Origin: PNAI01 sp964575715
GTDB lineage: Bacteria; Pseudomonadota; Alphaproteobacteria; Rhizobiales; Xanthobacteraceae
DNA: 5,570 bases
Direction of reading: 5' to 3'
NCBI GenBank assembly: GCA_964575715.1
Contig: CAZNSG010000332.1
Span: 1-5,570, forward strand
Shown: positions 5,517 to 5,570 of the stretch, piece by piece
Layout: every line of letters begins with the position of its first letter
Numbering within the stretch: the first letter of the stretch is position 1
Made by a program: the position numbers and the translations under genes
The notes under the pieces: model-generated
Database searches by the model: none
Seen by the model: the letters and a program-made list of their open reading frames with translations, nothing else
What the model was told of the DNA's origin: nothing

Positions 5517-5570
5517 GTGTCCCGGATGCGGTGCAGCGCAAGTGCCATAAGCGCGTTTACGCGCGTCTTC
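5517..5570. repeat. First part of a probable dispersed palindromic repeat, cut by the window end
   Basis: Ten bases after the hemF stop a stretch begins with GTGTCCCGGATGCGGTGCAG, which resembles a palindromic repeat family that I recall as frequent in Bradyrhizobium-like genomes. Its matching arm would lie beyond the right edge. Inside it is a perfect hairpin, GCGCGT (5551-5556) and ACGCGC (5559-5564), with loop TT. No open frame of note continues here. Family membership rests on memory of the sequence type and cannot be verified from the window. Confidence 0.5.

Noticed and set aside
1..5570. CRISPR array, tRNA or rRNA gene, transposase, or defence system
   Set aside because: No repeated spacer array, clover-leaf sequence, transposase motif or defence-related protein was seen; the window is a housekeeping region.

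Overview
The window holds a conserved respiratory and heme neighbourhood from a high-GC alphaproteobacterium, most likely of the order Hyphomicrobiales. The evidence for this is the rhizobial-type Rieske/cytochrome b/cytochrome c1 sequences, the rhizobial-type MTA phosphorylase and HemF, strong GC at third codon positions, and two palindromic repeats of the kind scattered through Bradyrhizobium/Rhodopseudomonas-like genomes. Genus cannot be fixed from sequence alone. The separate cytochrome b and c1 genes argue against Bradyrhizobium itself, where both are encoded by one fused gene, fbcH.

Layout, left to right. Positions 1-175 (+) are the 3' end of a gene for a small or C-terminally membrane-anchored protein. 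It converges on mtnP (179-1057, -), with only 3 bases between the two stop codons. An 83-bp double-hairpin repeat (1079-1161) fills the gap between mtnP and the cytochrome bc1 genes. These read right to left as petA (Rieske protein, 3286-3831), petB (cytochrome b, 2035-3279) and petC (cytochrome c1, 1163-2014), tightly packed. A non-coding region of about 296 bases (3832-4127) separates this leftward operon from a rightward pair, trmL (4128-4601) and hemF (4598-5506), which share a 4-base ATGA overlap. The right edge (from about 5517) looks like the first part of a second palindromic repeat family cut by the window end.

How the genes work together. PetA, PetB and PetC are the three catalytic subunits of the ubiquinol:cytochrome c oxidoreductase (complex III), with two b hemes, one c heme and one 2Fe-2S cluster. 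HemF, transcribed divergently, performs the oxygen-dependent coproporphyrinogen oxidation step of heme synthesis, so heme supply sits beside a major heme consumer. TrmL modifies the wobble base of certain tRNAs and MtnP salvages methylthioadenosine; neither has an obvious direct role in the bc1 complex.

I see no undescribed system here. The best second-look items are the repeat with compensatory changes inside each hairpin, the unfused petB/petC whose frames make a fusion reachable by one indel, and the structured divergent regulatory region.
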